A DNA stretch of 64,000 nucleotides from Sva-07 sp963728355 (lineage in GTDB: Bacteria > Actinomycetota > Acidimicrobiia > Acidimicrobiales > Ilumatobacteraceae): contig CAVSJQ010000022.1 in the NCBI GenBank assembly GCA_963728355.1, forward strand, positions 706,275 through 770,274. The letters are read 5' to 3'. How positions within the stretch are numbered: the first letter of the stretch is position 1; each line of letters begins with the position of its first letter. The translations under genes and the position numbers were made by a program. This document shows, piece after piece, positions 28,577-37,371 of the stretch. The notes beneath the pieces are model-generated. The model was not told the origin of the DNA. It saw only the letters and a program-made list of their open reading frames with translations, and did no database searches.

Positions 28577-30877
28577 CTAGGGCTCCGATCGATGGGCGGC
28601 GATGAATGCCTGGCCGAGCGCCAGGCCACCGTCGTTGGGTGGGACGAGATGATGGGTGAGTGCGACGAACCCGGCGTGCTCGAGTGCGTCGACACACGCA
28701 CCGGTCAACAGGCTGTTCTGGAAAACGCCGCCTGTCAACGCACTGGTGTCCAAGGTGTCCAGTCTCCGCTCGGATCGGATGCGCTGCGCCACCGCCACGA
28801 CCACGTCGACGACGGCGAGGTGGAAGGTGAGGGCGATGTCGGCAACGGAGCTCCCGCCGCGAAGGTCGTCGACGATCGCGCGGATCACCGGACGAGCGTC
28901 GATCTGATCACCGCTCGTGGCGAAGGCGTACGGATCGAGGGCGTTGCCGGCCGCCGCAGCGATCTCGAGATCGATGGCTGCTTGCGCCTCGTAGGTGATG
29001 TGGTGGCGCAGGCCGAGCAGCGAGGCCACGGCGTCGAACAGCCGGCCCATGCTCGAGGTCGGGACGCAGGCGACATCGCGCTCGAGTTGCCGTCGCAGGA
29101 GGTTGCGTTCCACCTCGTCGAGCGCCGCAGCGGGAGCCAGGTCGAGATCCCAGTCGACGTCGGCCGACCACAGATGTGCGAGCGCCACCCGGCAGGGGTT
29201 GCGGACGGCGGCGTCACCCCCGGGCAGTGGTACGTACGAGAGATGGGCCACCCGTTCGTATCCCTGCGCGTCGGCGACCATCACCTCTCCGCCCCAGATC
29301 GTCCCGTCGTCGCCGTATCCCGTGCCGTCGAACGCGAAGCCGACCACCGGCAGGTGGGGGTCGAGGCCGTGCTCGGCCATGACCGCGGCAACGTGGGCGT
29401 GATGGTGCTGGATCTCGATGACCGGCGCCCGACCGCTCGCGCGCGCCCACTTCGACGACAGGTAGCCCGGATGCGCGTCGGCGGCGACCAGTTCGGGTTC
29501 GACGGCGTACATCGTCTCGAATCGTTCGACCGACGCCTCGAACGCATCGAGCGTCTCGAGGTTCTCCATGTCGCCGATGTGCTGGCTCACCCACGCATGA
29601 CCCCCCGAGGCGACACAGAACGTGTTCTTGAGTTCCCCGCCGACGGCGAGCACCGACCGACGGGCGGCGGGCAGCGCCACGGGAATCGGCGCATAGCCGC
29701 GGGCCCGTCGGATCGGGAGCAGCCGCCCGTTCACCAGCCGCACGACCGAGTCGTCGCACGGGACGTGGATCGGTCGGTCGTGTGTGAGCACGCCGTCGCT
29801 CAACCCGATCAACTGGTCGACGTCGTCGTCGCGATGGATGATCGGGGTGCCCCCGACGTTCGCACTCGTCATCACGAGCGGTGGCATCGATCCCTCGAGG
29901 AGCAGGTGCTGGACCGGCGTGTAGGGCAGCATGATCCCGATCAGCGGGTTGCCGGGCGCGACTGACGCCGACAGCGCCGCCAACCCTCGCGCCTGCAGCA
30001 GCACGATCGGCCGGGCAGGCGACTGCAGCAGCAGCGCTTCGGCACCGCTGATCTCGGCGAATTGCGCTGCCTGCGCGACGTCTCGGATCATGATCGCGAA
30101 CGGTTTGTCCGGTCGATGCTTACGCGTCCGCAGGCGGGCGACCGCTTCGTCGCTGGTCGCGTCGCATGCGAGATGGAATCCGCCGAGCCCCTTCACGGCG
30201 ACCGTCGCACCGCCAACGAGCGCCGCGCGGGCGAGATCGATCGTCTCGGCGCCGCTGGTCCCGACCCCTCCGGCAGGTCCACCGGCGAAGTAGGTCAGCA
30301 CCGGTCCGCAGTCGTGACACGAGATCGGCTGGGCGTGGTAGCGACGGTCGGCCGGGTCGGCGTACTCGGCGCTGCATCGCGTGCACATCGGGAACGACGC
30401 CATGGTGGTGGCCGCGCGGTCGTACGGCAGTGAACGGATGATCGTGAACCGAGGACCGCAGTTCGTGCAGTTGACGAACGGGTGCCGGTAGCGGCGATCG
30501 TTCGGGTCGCGGAGTTCTGCGAGGCAGTCGTCGCAGGCCGCCGTGTCGGGCGAGACGAGCGTGCGCTCCCCCGGCGCCGTCCGGCTCTCGACGATCACGA
30601 AGTCGTCCGTCGCCCACGGCATTGCACGTCGCCGCTCGACATGTTCGATGACGGCGAGTGGCGGCGTCTCCGTGACCAAGCGACGGGCGAACGCCTCGAT
30701 CTCGTCGGCGGGTCCGCACACCTCGATGAACACCCGGGTCGAGTCGTTGCCGACGTGGCCCGCCAGCGAGTGTTCCCGTGCGAGTCGGTACACGAACGGC
30801 CGGAAGCCGACGCCCTGCACCACGCCGGACACCGTGATGCACTCGGCCACCCGGTCGTCCGTCCTGACGTGGCTCAC
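28577..30877 (-). CDS. hypF: HypF: carbamoyltransferase for hydrogenase maturation
   Basis: A 766-residue protein with the full HypF layout: acylphosphatase domain (VSGVVQGVGFRPFVYRL at about 15-31), two zinc fingers (CDDCLAEL, CTNCGPRFT, CTRCSAEY, CHDCGPVL), YrdC/Sua5-like domain (AVKGLGGFHLACDA) and Kae1-like domain with QHHHAHVAAVMAEHG and FDGTGYGDDGTIWGGE. It converts carbamoyl phosphate to carbamoyl-AMP and transfers it to HypE. GTG at 30877 overlaps the stop of the upstream NHL remnant. hypA, hypB and hydrogenase subunit genes are not in the window. Confidence 0.94.
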   Translation of the reverse strand: MSHVRTDDRVAECITVSGVVQGVGFRPFVYRLAREHSLAGHVGNDSTRVFIEVCGPADEIEAFARRLVTETPPLAVIEHVERRRAMPWATDDFVIVESRTAPGERTLVSPDTAACDDCLAELRDPNDRRYRHPFVNCTNCGPRFTIIRSLPYDRAATTMASFPMCTRCSAEYADPADRRYHAQPISCHDCGPVLTYFAGGPAGGVGTSGAETIDLARAALVGGATVAVKGLGGFHLACDATSDEAVARLRTRKHRPDKPFAIMIRDVAQAAQFAEISGAEALLLQSPARPIVLLQARGLAALSASVAPGNPLIGIMLPYTPVQHLLLEGSMPPLVMTSANVGGTPIIHRDDDVDQLIGLSDGVLTHDRPIHVPCDDSVVRLVNGRLLPIRRARGYAPIPVALPAARRSVLAVGGELKNTFCVASGGHAWVSQHIGDMENLETLDAFEASVERFETMYAVEPELVAADAHPGYLSSKWARASGRAPVIEIQHHHAHVAAVMAEHGLDPHLPVVGFAFDGTGYGDDGTIWGGEVMVADAQGYERVAHLSYVPLPGGDAAVRNPCRVALAHLWSADVDWDLDLAPAAALDEVERNLLRRQLERDVACVPTSSMGRLFDAVASLLGLRHHITYEAQAAIDLEIAAAAGNALDPYAFATSGDQIDARPVIRAIVDDLRGGSSVADIALTFHLAVVDVVVAVAQRIRSERRLDTLDTSALTGGVFQNSLLTGACVDALEHAGFVALTHHLVPPNDGGLALGQAFIAAHRSEP

Positions 30878-31160
30878 GAGTCGAGGCTCCACACGGTCAC
30901 CCGGTTGTTGCCGGAGTCGGTGACGGCCATGGTGGCGCCCTCGATGTCGACGGAGTACGGGAAGCGCATCGAGGTGGGCGTCTGCGGAATGTAGGGGAAC
31001 TCGCTGCCGGTGTCGAACGGCGAGTAGAACGTCAGGGGCCTCATGTCCCGGCCCCGTTCTCCTCGACCGATGACGCGTCGGCCTGGCCGAGCACCACGTC
31101 AGGGCGACGGTCCGACGACATCGGTACATCGTCCCAGATCAGGATCCCACGCCCAAGGCC
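30874..31160 (-). pseudogene. NHL-repeat protein remnant upstream of hypF
   Basis: Two adjoining frames give NHL-propeller sequence: GRGILIWDDVPMSSDRRPDV with VLGQADASSVEEN, then, one base out of register near 31043, FPYSVDIEGATMAVTDSGNN followed by RVTVWSLDS. ILIW and DVVLGQ are typical of NHL proteins encoded beside high-affinity group 1h [NiFe]-hydrogenases. Only the C-terminal blades remain. The second part overlaps hypF by four bases, as a genuine upstream gene would. This looks like the stump of a lost hydrogenase operon. Confidence 0.65.
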
Positions 31161-31236
31161 GGATGGCGGGTCGTTGACCACTTGTCGCCGGTGTGTCGAT
31201 GGCGCTACTTGGAGGTGAGACGGACGAGGAGCACTC

Positions 31237-31472
31237 ATGACCGCACACGTTGATCTCGACGCGATCCGGGCAATTGGGTTGGTGAAGCGCTTCGGCGACC
31301 AGGTCGCCGTCAAGGGGCTGGATCTGACGGTCGCGAACGGTGAGCGGTCTCGCTGCTCGGCCCGAACGGGGCGGGCAGGACGATGACGATCAAGATGTTG
31401 TGCTGTCTGCTGCGCCCGTCGGGCGGCACCGTATCGATTCTCGGCGCACCGCTCGCTCTCGATGTCCTCGCC
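31237..31472 (+). pseudogene. ABC transporter ATPase, N-terminal fragment with frameshift
   Basis: ATG with an upstream AGGAG site, then AIGLVKRFGDQVAVKGLDLT and VANGE. A one-base shift near 31350 is needed to continue as VSLLGPNGAGRTMTIKMLCC and LLRPSGGTVSILGAP. The Walker A lysine is replaced by arginine (GAGRT). Sequence homologous to ABC ATPases stops near 31470, where a nuclease fragment begins. Dead fragment. Confidence 0.7.
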
Positions 31473-32055
31473 ACGATTGCGGACCAGAACGAACGACCCG
31501 ACGGCTACGACCGTGACCTGTTCGCCTACGGCGACACCGTCGACGACCGAGGCTGCCGCACCAGAGCACTCGTACTCATCCGAGACTCACTCACCCCCGC
31601 CCAATTTGACCCCGTCGGCTGCGCCGTCACCGGTCCGGTGAAGCAGGCCAAGGGTGCGCCCGACCCGTCGAACTGGATCCCATCCGACAACGGCTTCGCG
31701 TGCACCCATCTGTCGGGCTGGGTGTCGATCAAAGCCCGGTGGGCGCTGTCAATGGACCAGTCCGAACACGGCCGCATCCGCAACCTGCTCACCGACCGCT
31801 GCCCCGAGCAGACCATCGCCTCCTAGCCCGACACTCCACCGGCAGGGCTACCCGTCACCCAACCCCCACCCACAGAGGTCGTCCCACCGCGGTTGCCGCC
31901 GTCAGGAGACTGCGACCCGGCCTACCCGGACGTGCGCATCCCGCCGTGCCACCCCATCTCGACTGCGGTGACATCACGTTCAGACGCTTCTGGGTGCTAC
32001 CCCTGATCCGCACCGCTTCGACGGCAACGACGACGGAGTCGGCTGCGAAAGCTGA
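31473..32055 (+). pseudogene. Secreted HNH nuclease remnant with excalibur-like tail
   Basis: In the first frame, ERPDGYDRDLFAYGD, GCRTRALVLIRDSLTPAQFD and then DPSNWIPSDNGFACTHL, GWVSIKARWALSMDQSEHGR match actinobacterial exported HNH (GmrSD-like/DUF1524) nucleases. The catalytic block normally between these parts (the DVDH-containing region) is deleted. After a TAG, the excalibur-like tail (CDPAYPDVRIPP, CGDITFRRF, RFDGNDDGVGC) appears only with two or three more frame changes. Clearly non-functional. Confidence 0.7.
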
Positions 32056-32251
32056 TCCTCTGCAGAGCGGGCGCATCAGGAAGCCCTACAAGTATTGAAG
32101 GGTGTGACGCGGCGCCAGCCCGCTGACGGCCGCAGCGGTCGGCTTGATGTCGCAGGCGATGCACGTCGAAGAGTCCGCGTCGGCAGCAACTCGATCTTGA
32201 CCGTCGTGGTGTTCACGTAGGCGTCTGTGATCACCATCACGCCCGACGACC

Positions 32252-32587
32252 GTGACACCCCATCGTCACACTGGCACCGTGCTCGTGTTCGTCTCCCCCA
32301 CCGGACGACCCGCCGACCCCAAAGCCGTCCGCAACGAATTCGACCGCCTCACCGCCAGCGCCGGCATCGAGGGCCACTGGACACCGAACCTGTTGCGTCA
32401 CACCGCCGCCAGCTTGATGGCCGACGCCGGACTGCCCATCGAGCACGTCGCCGACCAACTCGGCCACAAAGACCTCCGCATGCTGCAGCAGCACTACCGC
32501 CACCGCATCAAACCCACCATCGGCGGCGCCCACATCCTCGACAGCGTCCTCGGAGGTTGTTCCGACGACGACGACCAGGAGGAGTGA
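32252..32587 (+). pseudogene. Integrase 3'-end fragment (copy 2)
   Basis: From about 32285 this matches codons 307-396 of the intact integrase (FVSPTGRPADPKAVRNEFDR, LLRHTAASLMADAGLPIEHV, LGHKDLRMLQQHYRHR). It keeps the HxxR, GHK and Tyr catalytic residues, but the first three quarters of the protein are missing. Similarity stops at 32553, after SVLG, and the frame ends in an unrelated acidic tail. Confidence 0.9.
32285..32553 (+). repeat. 269-bp direct repeat, copy 2 of the integrase 3' end
   Basis: Gap-free alignment to 54562-54830 with scattered substitutions. Same orientation as copies 1 and 3. It marks the right side of the hyp block, whose left side carries copy 1. Confidence 0.9.
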
Positions 32588-32725
32588 GAGATATTCCGTT
32601 TACGCAGGGTCTTCGTGAACGACCGACAGCGCAAGGGATCGGCGAAGGAAGCCGAACCGGACGGGAACGCTGTTCCTACGACACATCGTAGGACTCCAAC
32701 CGTGTTGCGGTAGCGTGTCGATCTC

Positions 32726-34216
32726 ATGACGGGCGCCAAGCCGACACTCCGGCGCGCTCACTTCTTGGTCGCCTTCGTGGTCGGCGCCATTGCGCTCGTG
32801 ACGGCGGGCGGGGTCGCATACGCGCACACCGATTTCGATTCCTCCCTGCCGACCGACGGTGCCGTGGTCGAGGGGCCGTTGTCCGAGGTCGTCGTGAACT
32901 TCACGAACCCGGCGACGTCCGCCGGCGAGGGCTTCGAACTGCTCGATCCGACCGGCACGATCCGAACCCCGTCCTCGATCGACGAGGCCGACGGAACGTC
33001 GTTCGTGCTGGCATTCGAGCCACCGCTGGAGGCCGGGACCTATGGGCTCAGGTGGAACGTGCGCGCCGGAGATGCACATCCCATCGACGGATCGTTCACG
33101 TTCGACGTCACCGCCCCCCCGTCCACGACGACGCCGCTCGCCCCGGGATCCTCTGCGACACCGGTGGCGCCGCCAGGCTCGGATCCCTCGACGACAGCAG
33201 CGGGCGCCACGGCCTTGGACGACTTCCTCGAGACCGAGGCGGCAAGCGGTGGATCCGTTGCGGTCGGTCGGTTCGGACGGGCCCTGTCGATGCTGGGGAT
33301 GATCTTCGGCGCCGGTGTGCTCGCGGCACTGGTATGGACGGTTCGCGGACGACGCGAGGAACTGGACACCCAACTCACCTGGATCCGGCTCGCGGGTCTC
33401 GTCGTCTTCACCGGCGGGTTCATCGAGTTCGTCGCACTGGCGGACTCCGATCCGGGTGCGTCGTATGGCGCGTTGTTCGGTACTCGAGCGGGCGTGGCGA
33501 CGGCACTGAAGATGGCAGGCGGCCTCGCGGTGCTGTTCGGTTTTCACCGTCGGGCAGGTCGGATCGTTGCCCCGACGCCGTCGTTGTCTGCTGCGGTTGC
33601 CACGGACCTCCCGACCGATGCCGAGGCCGCCCCGGGATCACGACAACTCGGCCACGGCGAGCATCGGTGGACGCCATCGACATCCGCGGCGCTCGGGCTC
33701 GCGGGGTATGCGCTCGTGCTCGTTTCGTTCTGGTTCGACGGCCACACGGCGACCAAAGGACCGTGGGTCGTGCACTCGATCGTCAATTTCGTCCATCTCG
33801 GTGCTGCCGCCGTGTGGGGAGGTGGCGTCTTCGCGATGACCACGGTCGTTTGGATGCGCCGACACCGCCCCGAACGGACCGGTCTCGCGGCGATGGTGGT
33901 CCGGTTCTCCTCCGTGGCGTCGGTGACGCTGGCGACCGTCATCGTTGCGGGGCTCGTCATGGCGTGGATGGTGGTGGATTCCCCCAGCGACCTGTTCGGC
34001 ACCGAGTGGGGCCGTGTGCTCATGGCGAAGACTGCAGCGGTCGCCGTCGCCGCCGGCATGGGCGCCTACAACCATTTCCGCCTTCGCCCGGCGCTCGAGC
34101 AGCGACCGGACGATCCGGAACTCGCGAGCGAACTTCGCGTCAGTCTGTCGATCGAGTCGTCGCTGCTCGTCACCGTGGTGGCACTCAGCGCCGTCCTTGT
34201 CGCGTCGGCGACATGA
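32726..34216 (+). CDS. CopC-CopD fusion, copper resistance/uptake protein
   Basis: A 496-residue protein. After a signal peptide the mature N-terminus begins at H34 (AHTDFDSSLPTDGA), the copper ligand of CopC, with a second site in DAHPIDGSFTF; this beta-sandwich ends near 130. A Thr/Pro-rich linker leads to the CopD domain from about 185 with eight predicted TM helices, including VHLGAAAVWGGG. CopC binds periplasmic copper and CopD is thought to carry it inward. Next to the copper ATPase and CsoR-type genes, a role in copper balance is likely. Confidence 0.88.
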   Translation: MTGAKPTLRRAHFLVAFVVGAIALVTAGGVAYAHTDFDSSLPTDGAVVEGPLSEVVVNFTNPATSAGEGFELLDPTGTIRTPSSIDEADGTSFVLAFEPPLEAGTYGLRWNVRAGDAHPIDGSFTFDVTAPPSTTTPLAPGSSATPVAPPGSDPSTTAAGATALDDFLETEAASGGSVAVGRFGRALSMLGMIFGAGVLAALVWTVRGRREELDTQLTWIRLAGLVVFTGGFIEFVALADSDPGASYGALFGTRAGVATALKMAGGLAVLFGFHRRAGRIVAPTPSLSAAVATDLPTDAEAAPGSRQLGHGEHRWTPSTSAALGLAGYALVLVSFWFDGHTATKGPWVVHSIVNFVHLGAAAVWGGGVFAMTTVVWMRRHRPERTGLAAMVVRFSSVASVTLATVIVAGLVMAWMVVDSPSDLFGTEWGRVLMAKTAAVAVAAGMGAYNHFRLRPALEQRPDDPELASELRVSLSIESSLLVTVVALSAVLVASAT

Positions 34217-34352
34217 CCTGAGAGTTCTGCACTCCCTCTGCGGGAGCGATCGATGGTCGAGCACGGACCAACCACACGACGAGGACCGCGAACAGCAGCA
34301 TCATGGCGACGCCCCACAGCCACATCCAGCCTCCGCCCCAGCCGTCCATGTG
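34185..34352 (-). CDS. Small single-TM membrane protein
   Basis: 55 residues starting MDGWGGGWMWLWG, then one TM helix (GVAMMLLFAVLVVWLVRAR) and a short polar tail. Such Trp/Gly-rich miniproteins are common beside metal-transport genes in actinobacteria and often carry a SHOCT-like tail, which is not visible here. GGTGGGG lies 5 bp before the ATG at 34352; the frame could also start at 34421. It overlaps the end of the CopC-CopD gene by 32 bp in a convergent way. Confidence 0.55.
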   Translation of the reverse strand, partial: HMDGWGGGWMWLWGVAMMLLFAVLVVWLVRARPSIAPAEGVQNSQVMSPTRQGRR

Positions 34353-34569
34353 CCCCACCGGTTGTCGTCGACGGTGGCCAGAACTCCATCGAACTGACGC
34401 ATCGTTGATCCCCCCCATCACGGTGAAACGCAGTGAATGATCTACGACATCATGTCGTTGCTACCACGATCGAACATCGGCCGGCATACGGGTAGAGACC
34501 AAGGGCCCGGTCGGTACTGCGTTGCCGGTTGACCGAGCGTCCCATGCCCAGCCCCTCCCGACCGGCGGC

Positions 34570-34872
34570 TCAGGAGTCAGTCGATGAGTCCTCCGGGGTC
34601 GGCCGCATCACGCGCTTGTCGTATTTGAGGGCTTCCATGATTTCGTCGATGACTTCCGCAGCGCGGCCGGCGGCCACTTCTTCGGCCACGTGGGTCTCGA
34701 GGTGATGCCGGAACACTTCCCGGCTGGTGCCTTCGAGGGTGCCCTGGACGGCGGACAGCTGTTTCATGATGTCGGGGCACCAGGCGTCGTTCTCGACCAT
34801 GCGGATGATGCCGTCGAGATGCCCGCGGGCCGTCTTCAGGCGGGTGGTGACAGTGCGTACGTAGTCGTTCAT
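34570..34872 (-). CDS. CsoR/RcnR-family metal-sensing repressor
   Basis: A 100-residue all-helical DUF156 repressor: RLKTARGHLDGIIRMVE, then WCPDIMKQLSAVQGTLEG and REVFRHHLETHV. The ligand positions are C32, H57 and H61. Copper-sensing CsoR has Cys-His-Cys; the third position here is His, as in the nickel/cobalt sensor RcnR, although the RcnR N-terminal His is absent. It diverges from the CPH copper ATPase gene over a 135-bp region with a G/C-tract dyad. Likely a repressor of that ATPase and of itself. Confidence 0.88.
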   Translation of the reverse strand: MNDYVRTVTTRLKTARGHLDGIIRMVENDAWCPDIMKQLSAVQGTLEGTSREVFRHHLETHVAEEVAAGRAAEVIDEIMEALKYDKRVMRPTPEDSSTDS

Positions 34873-34910
34873 GCGATGTGCATGATAGCCCACCCCACCC
34901 CGGGTGCATC

Positions 34911-34928
34911 CCACCCCAGGTGGGGTGG
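34911..34928. promoter_or_regulatory. CsoR-type operator
   Basis: CCACCCCA-GG-TGGGGTGG is a perfect 8-bp inverted repeat with a 2-bp spacer, preceded by CAT and followed by AATAAGAT. It resembles the GC-rich dyad bound by mycobacterial CsoR (CCCACCCC...GGGGTGGG). It lies 39 bp from the repressor start and 80 bp from the ATPase start. A second, weaker CCCACCCC tract is at 34889-34900. Confidence 0.75.
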
Positions 34929-35007
34929 AATAAGATTGAGGATCGATCGGTTGAGGGAATCATCAGGGCGAGTCCGCCGGAGTCGCCGCCACCCGAGAGG
35001 AACCGAC

Positions 35008-37116
35008 ATGCCGAAGCTCACCGGACACGACAACGACACTCACACGACGCACGTCGCCCTGACCGCCGAGGCCACCGAGGAGGCACTCGAGGCTGCCGAC
35101 CATGGCAGCATGGGAAGCCACGGCGACGAGCGCCACGAGGGGCACGGCGGTCACCATGGTGATCACGTGGAGATGTTCCGCCGCAAGTTCTGGTGGAGCC
35201 TGCTGCTCACCGTGCCTCTGGTGGTCACCAGCCAGATGGTCATGGACTGGTTCGGTTACGAACTCGACTTCCCCGGCATCGAATGGATCGGACCCGTGCT
35301 CGGCACTGCGCTGTTCCTGTGGGGCGGCCAGCCGTTCCTCAGCGGCGGACTACAAGAGGCCCGCGACCGCCAGCCGGGGATGATGCTGCTGATCGCCATG
35401 GCCATCACCGTCGCCTACGTGGCCTCGATGGCCACCTCGCTCGGGGCGTTCGACCTCGACTTCTGGTGGGAGCTCGGCGCCCTCATCTCGATCATGCTGC
35501 TCGGACACTGGCAGGAGATGAAGGCCCTCGGCCAGGCCCAGGACGCCCTGTCCGCACTCGCCGCCCTGTTGCCCGACGAAGCCGAACGCATCACCGACGA
35601 CCGCACCATCGAGACAATCCCCGCCGACCGACTCCGGATCGACGACACCGTCCTCGTGCGGTCTGGTGGCCGGGTGCCCGCCGATGGCGAGATCGTCGAC
35701 GGCGCCGCCGAACTCGACGAGTCGATGATCACCGGCGAATCCCGCCCCGTCCCCAAAGCTGCGGGAGACGCCGTCGTGGCCGGCACCGTCTCGACGGATT
35801 CGGCCATCCGGGTCCGCGTGACCGCCGTCGGCGACGACACCACGCTCGCCGGAATCGGCCGCCTCGTCGCCGAGGCGCAGGAGTCGCGCTCGCGCAGCCA
35901 GGTGCTCGCCGACAAGGCCGCTGCCCTGCTGTTCTACGTCGCCGTCGGCGCCGCAATTGTCACCGCTGTGGCCTGGATGGCGATCGGCAACGCCGACGAA
36001 GCGGTCGTTCGCGTCGTCACGGTCCTCGTGATCTCCTGCCCCCACGCGCTCGGGCTCGCCATCCCGCTCACGACGTCGCTGTCCAGTGCGATCGGCGCCC
36101 GCAACGGCGTCCTGGTGAAGGACCGCCTGGCCCTCGAAGCGAGCCGGACCGTCGACGCCGTGCTGTTCGACAAGACCGGCACGCTCACCCTCGGCGAGCA
36201 CGCCGTGGTCGGCGTCGCCACCGGCGACGGCATCGACGAGGTCGAACTGCTCCGTGTCGCTGGCGGCGTCGAAGCCGACAGCGAGCATCCCCTGGCGCGA
36301 GCCATCGTCGTCGCCGCCCGTCATCACGGCGACGTAGCCACGGCGACCGACTTCGCGTCGTTGACCGGCCGCGGCGTCGAAGCCACCGTCGACGGCACCC
36401 GTCACGCCGTCGGCGGACCGGCACTGCTGCGGGAACGGGACCTCACCGTCCCCGACGAACTCGCCGGCGCCGTCGACGCCTGGGAACAGCGCGGCGCCGC
36501 CGTGCTGCACGTCGTCCGCGGCGACCGGATCATCGGATCCCTCGCCCTCGAAGACCAGATCCGCCCCGAAGCCCGCCAGGCCGTCGACGAACTACGAGCT
36601 CGCGGTCTGCGTGTCGTGATGATCACCGGCGACGCCCGCCAGGTCGCCGACGCCGTCGGCCGCGACCTGGGCCTCGACGAGGTCTTCGCCGAGGTGCTGC
36701 CCGAGGACAAGTCGGCCAAGGTCGCCGAACTGCAGGAACGTGGACTGCGAGTGGCGATGGTCGGCGACGGCGTCAACGACGCACCCGCGCTCGCCCGCGC
36801 CGACGTCGGCATCGCAATCGGCGCCGGCACCGACGTCGCCATCGAATCCGCCGGCCTCATCCTCGCCAGCTCGGACCCACGAGGCGTGGTGGCCATCATC
36901 CGCCTCGCCCGCGCCACCTACCGAAAGTCACTCCAGAACCTCGTCTGGGCGGCGGGCTACAACGCGTTCGCCATCCCACTCGCCGCAGGAGTACTCGCCG
37001 GGATCGGGTTCGTCCTCTCCCCCGCCGTGGGCGCCATCCTCATGAGCCTCTCCACCATCATCGTCGCCCTCAACGCCCAACTCCTCCGTCGCCTCGACCT
37101 TCACCCTGAGGAGTGA
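35008..37116 (+). CDS. copB: CopB-type P1B-3 copper/silver ATPase
   Basis: A 702-residue heavy-metal P-type ATPase. The N-terminus is His-rich (HDNDTHTTH, HGDERHEGHGGHHGDH) and has no CxxC metal domain. The TM6 motif is CPH (C344-P-H346), which defines the P1B-3 group moving Cu2+ or Ag+ out. Other landmarks: TGESRPVPK, phosphorylation site D388 in DKTGTLTLGE, ADSEHPLARA, and MVGDGVNDAPALARADVG. ATG at 35008 follows GAGAGG. Controlled most likely by the divergent CsoR-type repressor. Confidence 0.92.
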   Translation: MPKLTGHDNDTHTTHVALTAEATEEALEAADHGSMGSHGDERHEGHGGHHGDHVEMFRRKFWWSLLLTVPLVVTSQMVMDWFGYELDFPGIEWIGPVLGTALFLWGGQPFLSGGLQEARDRQPGMMLLIAMAITVAYVASMATSLGAFDLDFWWELGALISIMLLGHWQEMKALGQAQDALSALAALLPDEAERITDDRTIETIPADRLRIDDTVLVRSGGRVPADGEIVDGAAELDESMITGESRPVPKAAGDAVVAGTVSTDSAIRVRVTAVGDDTTLAGIGRLVAEAQESRSRSQVLADKAAALLFYVAVGAAIVTAVAWMAIGNADEAVVRVVTVLVISCPHALGLAIPLTTSLSSAIGARNGVLVKDRLALEASRTVDAVLFDKTGTLTLGEHAVVGVATGDGIDEVELLRVAGGVEADSEHPLARAIVVAARHHGDVATATDFASLTGRGVEATVDGTRHAVGGPALLRERDLTVPDELAGAVDAWEQRGAAVLHVVRGDRIIGSLALEDQIRPEARQAVDELRARGLRVVMITGDARQVADAVGRDLGLDEVFAEVLPEDKSAKVAELQERGLRVAMVGDGVNDAPALARADVGIAIGAGTDVAIESAGLILASSDPRGVVAIIRLARATYRKSLQNLVWAAGYNAFAIPLAAGVLAGIGFVLSPAVGAILMSLSTIIVALNAQLLRRLDLHPEE

Positions 37117-37371
37117 GCGCCCGGGCACGTCGGGTCGCTCGCAAGCGGAACGCTGCGTAGGTGAGTGCCGTGGCTCCCTCCTCGATGGCGAGCACCGTCG
37201 GCTTTGCCGGGCGACGGCAGATTCTGCCGTTCGCGACGAATGAACCGATCGTGTTGCTACTACATGCCGTCGTAGCCGCATGGTGCGGCACAAACACCCC
37301 GATAGAGGAAAGCGTGCCTCACTCCCTTCGTTCACGAGCGATGCGATTTCCGCTTCGTCGAGACGAGCGGA

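Noticed and set aside
37070..37297. A minus-strand 75-codon gene (MFVPHHAATT...)
   Set aside because: Overlaps the end of the copper ATPase and has no recognisable domain; possible but not supported.
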